DNA from: Deltaproteobacteria bacterium
Lineage (GTDB): Bacteria; Desulfobacterota; Desulfobulbia; Desulfobulbales; BM004
Direction: 5' to 3'
Length of the DNA: 8,787 nucleotides
Assembly (NCBI GenBank): GCA_019312695.1
Contig: JAFDCT010000383.1
Coordinates: 1-8,787, forward strand
The notes under the pieces were generated by a model, which worked only from the letters and a program-made list of their open reading frames with translations, was not told the origin of the DNA and ran no database searches. A program made the position numbers and the translations under genes. Below, piece after piece: positions 6,938 to 8,787 of this stretch (position 1 is the stretch's first letter; every line of letters starts with the position of its first letter).

Positions 6938-8787
6938 TTATAAAAGATCCAGGTAGGTATATTCCTTTAACCCTTTCTCATATTCACTTAACAGGCGCAT
7001 GGCCTCATTCGGCCGCAAGCGATCATCCTTAATTGCCTTGTCAAACTGGCGCTTCATGAGACGGGCCAGTTCATTTCCTGAATACTGCACCAGACCGAGG
7101 ACTTTTTCCATAGTCGTTCCCTCAATGGTCTCTTCAATGTAATAGCCTGACTCCTCGTCTTCATCAAGAAAGACATGGACCTCATTAACCCGGCCGAACA
7201 GGTTATGCAGGTCACCCATGATGTCCTGATAGGCTGCAGTGAGAAAGATGCCAAGATAATACGGCGTATTGTTGAGAGGGTGCAGGTTGAGGGTACCAAC
7301 ACCATCTTCATAATGGCTGATGAATTTTGAAACCTTGCCGTCAGAATCACAGGTAATGTCGACCAGGGTCCCTTTTTCCGAGGGTTCTTCTTTAAGCCGG
7401 TGAAGCGGCATGATCGGGAAAAGCTGGCCAAAGCCCCAGTGATCAAGCAGCGACTGGAATACACTGAAGTTGCATAAATACTGGCCGCTTAAGGTGTACT
7501 CCATATCAATTATTTCTTCAGGAATATAGTCCGCCCCCTTGTAATGCTTAAAAACCTCGGCACTGATAAGCCAGAAAAACTTTTCAACTTCCGCTTTTAT
7601 TTCCAGGCCGATAAGGCCGAGCTCGAAGTGGGTCTGTGCTTCCTCACGGAGCTGCAGGGCATCATGGTAAGCCTCTAACGGATTGTCAGGATTAATATTG
7701 CTGTAGGTAAACCAGGATTCTTCAAGCAGCCTGTGTTTTGCCTTCGGTTTGGTCGGGGTTTTTATGTCAGGTACCTTTTTGATATGTCCAAAGGCCTCAA
7801 CCACAAGTACAGAGTGATGCGAAACAACCGCCCGTCCGCTTTCATTGATTATTACAGGATGATCAACTTTTTCCAGGTCGCAGACATCCATGATATTGTA
7901 GATAATATCCCGGGCGTATTCATTCAGGGAATAGTTGGCAGAGGAATGAAATGTTGAGCGGCTGCCGTCATAGTCAATCCCAAGGCCGCCTCCCACATCA
8001 AGATACTCAAGATCATGCCCTAGCTTTTGTAACTTGGCATAATACATGGCAGCTTCCCGGGTAGCCTTTTTGATGGTCAAAATGTCCGGAACCTGGGAGC
8101 CGATATGGAAATGGACAAGCTTGAGGCAGTCAGACATGTTCGCCTCCCTCAACAACTCGGAAGCTTCGAGTATTTCAGGTGCAGAAAGACCGAATTTTGC
8201 TTCATCCCCGGTACTTTTAAACCATCGTCCCTGCCCCCGGCTGGAAAGCCGGATGCGAACTCCTAATCTTGGATTGACCTTGTATTTTAGGGCATATTTA
8301 ATGACATTTTTAACCTCTTCAACCTTCTCAATAACAAGAATGACCTTTTTGCCAAGTTTCATGCCGATGAGTGCGGTTTTTATAAAACGGTGATCCTTGT
8401 AACCATTACAGATGATCAGGCTCTCCGGATCTTCGTGAAAAGCAAGGGCTGCGAAAAGTTCTGGTTTTGATCCTACTTCAAGTCCATAATGAAATTGAGC
8501 GCCTGCGTCAATGATTTCCTCAACAACTTCACGCAGCTGATTAACCTTGATGGGATAGACACCCCGGTAGATGGATTTATAATTGAATTCAGCAATTGCA
8601 TCGTTAAATGCGCTGTTGATCCTTTCGACCCGGTCGCGCAGCAAATCCTGAAAACGGATCAGCATTGGGAAATGCAACCCCTGCTCCAATGCCTCATCCA
8701 CCACGTCCAGGATTTTTATGCTGGCTCCTTTTTCTTTCAGGGGGGCAACCATAACATTGCCATTGGGACTGACATCAAAGTAGCGCA
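6938..8787 (-). CDS. speA: Biosynthetic arginine decarboxylase (5' end outside window)
   Basis: A PLP-dependent enzyme that converts arginine to agmatine and CO2, the first step of one polyamine route (agmatine to putrescine, then spermidine). About 615 residues are visible, close to the family's usual 630-660. The frame does not start at the first in-window ATG (8750-8752). It stays open to the edge with RYFDVSPNGNV, the conserved SpeA N-terminus, so only a short start is missing. The PLP lysine lies in VYPIKVNQ (Lys69 counting from ATG 8752). HFHIGSQV and LDVGGGLGIDYDGS belong to the alanine-racemase-like barrel, and DITCDSDGKV carries the conserved active-site Cys of the C-terminal domain. 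The fold-III type rules out the acid-inducible decarboxylases of fold I. The stop is TAA at 6938-6940. No other polyamine gene is in the window. Confidence 0.95.
   Translation of the reverse strand, partial: RYFDVSPNGNVMVAPLKEKGASIKILDVVDEALEQGLHFPMLIRFQDLLRDRVERINSAFNDAIAEFNYKSIYRGVYPIKVNQLREVVEEIIDAGAQFHYGLEVGSKPELFAALAFHEDPESLIICNGYKDHRFIKTALIGMKLGKKVILVIEKVEEVKNVIKYALKYKVNPRLGVRIRLSSRGQGRWFKSTGDEAKFGLSAPEILEASELLREANMSDCLKLVHFHIGSQVPDILTIKKATREAAMYYAKLQKLGHDLEYLDVGGGLGIDYDGSRSTFHSSANYSLNEYARDIIYNIMDVCDLEKVDHPVIINESGRAVVSHHSVLVVEAFGHIKKVPDIKTPTKPKAKHRLLEESWFTYSNINPDNPLEAYHDALQLREEAQTHFELGLIGLEIKAEVEKFFWLISAEVFKHYKGADYIPEEIIDMEYTLSGQYLCNFSVFQSLLDHWGFGQLFPIMPLHRLKEEPSEKGTLVDITCDSDGKVSKFISHYEDGVGTLNLHPLNNTPYYLGIFLTAAYQDIMGDLHNLFGRVNEVHVFLDEDEESGYYIEETIEGTTMEKVLGLVQYSGNELARLMKRQFDKAIKDDRLRPNEAMRLLSEYEKGLKEYTYLDLL

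Noticed and set aside
8750..8752. ATG as the start codon of speA
   Set aside because: The frame continues upstream to the window edge with conserved SpeA residues (YFDVSPNGNV), so this Met is internal.

Overview
The window looks like a chromosomal housekeeping segment of a Gram-negative, anaerobic-type bacterium. My best guess is Desulfobacterota (sulfate-reducer lineage), held with moderate confidence. It rests on the style of the phosphofructokinase tail, a long RelA/SpoT paralogue, a biosynthetic arginine decarboxylase, and a relic of a doubled-CXXCH multihaem cytochrome c. No mobile element, CRISPR array, tRNA or rRNA was found.

Layout: (1) Positions 2-274 (+) hold the 3' end of a 6-phosphofructokinase gene, followed two bases later by a ~140-bp imperfect inverted repeat (275-418). 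(2) Positions 546-1217 (+) hold an endonuclease III-like HhH-GPD glycosylase gene, interrupted at codon 21 by an in-frame amber codon that replaces the second Trp of a conserved Trp-Trp motif. (3) Positions 1293-1488 (-) hold a short frameshifted remnant of a multihaem cytochrome c with two CXXCH motifs; no single open frame shows it. (4) Positions 1482-3584 (-) encode a full-length RelA/SpoT homologue whose hydrolase (HD) residues are intact but whose synthetase site looks dead. (5) A 223-bp divergent intergenic region (3585-3807) separates it from (6) rnr (3808-6054, +), which is followed after 29 bp by (7) a TrmJ-type tRNA methyltransferase gene (6084-6914, +). (8) speA (- strand, 6938 to the window edge) converges on trmJ with a 23-bp gap and is truncated at its 5' end by the window.

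Functionally, rnr-trmJ is a plausible RNA-metabolism operon (3'-5' exoribonuclease plus tRNA 2'-O-methylation). The divergent RelA/SpoT homologue probably acts in (p)ppGpp breakdown, and SpeA makes agmatine for polyamine synthesis. These are ordinary core genes. I do not see a new multi-gene system. The items worth attention are the hidden cytochrome relic, the amber-interrupted glycosylase, the large foldback repeat, and the predicted hydrolase-only long RSH protein.
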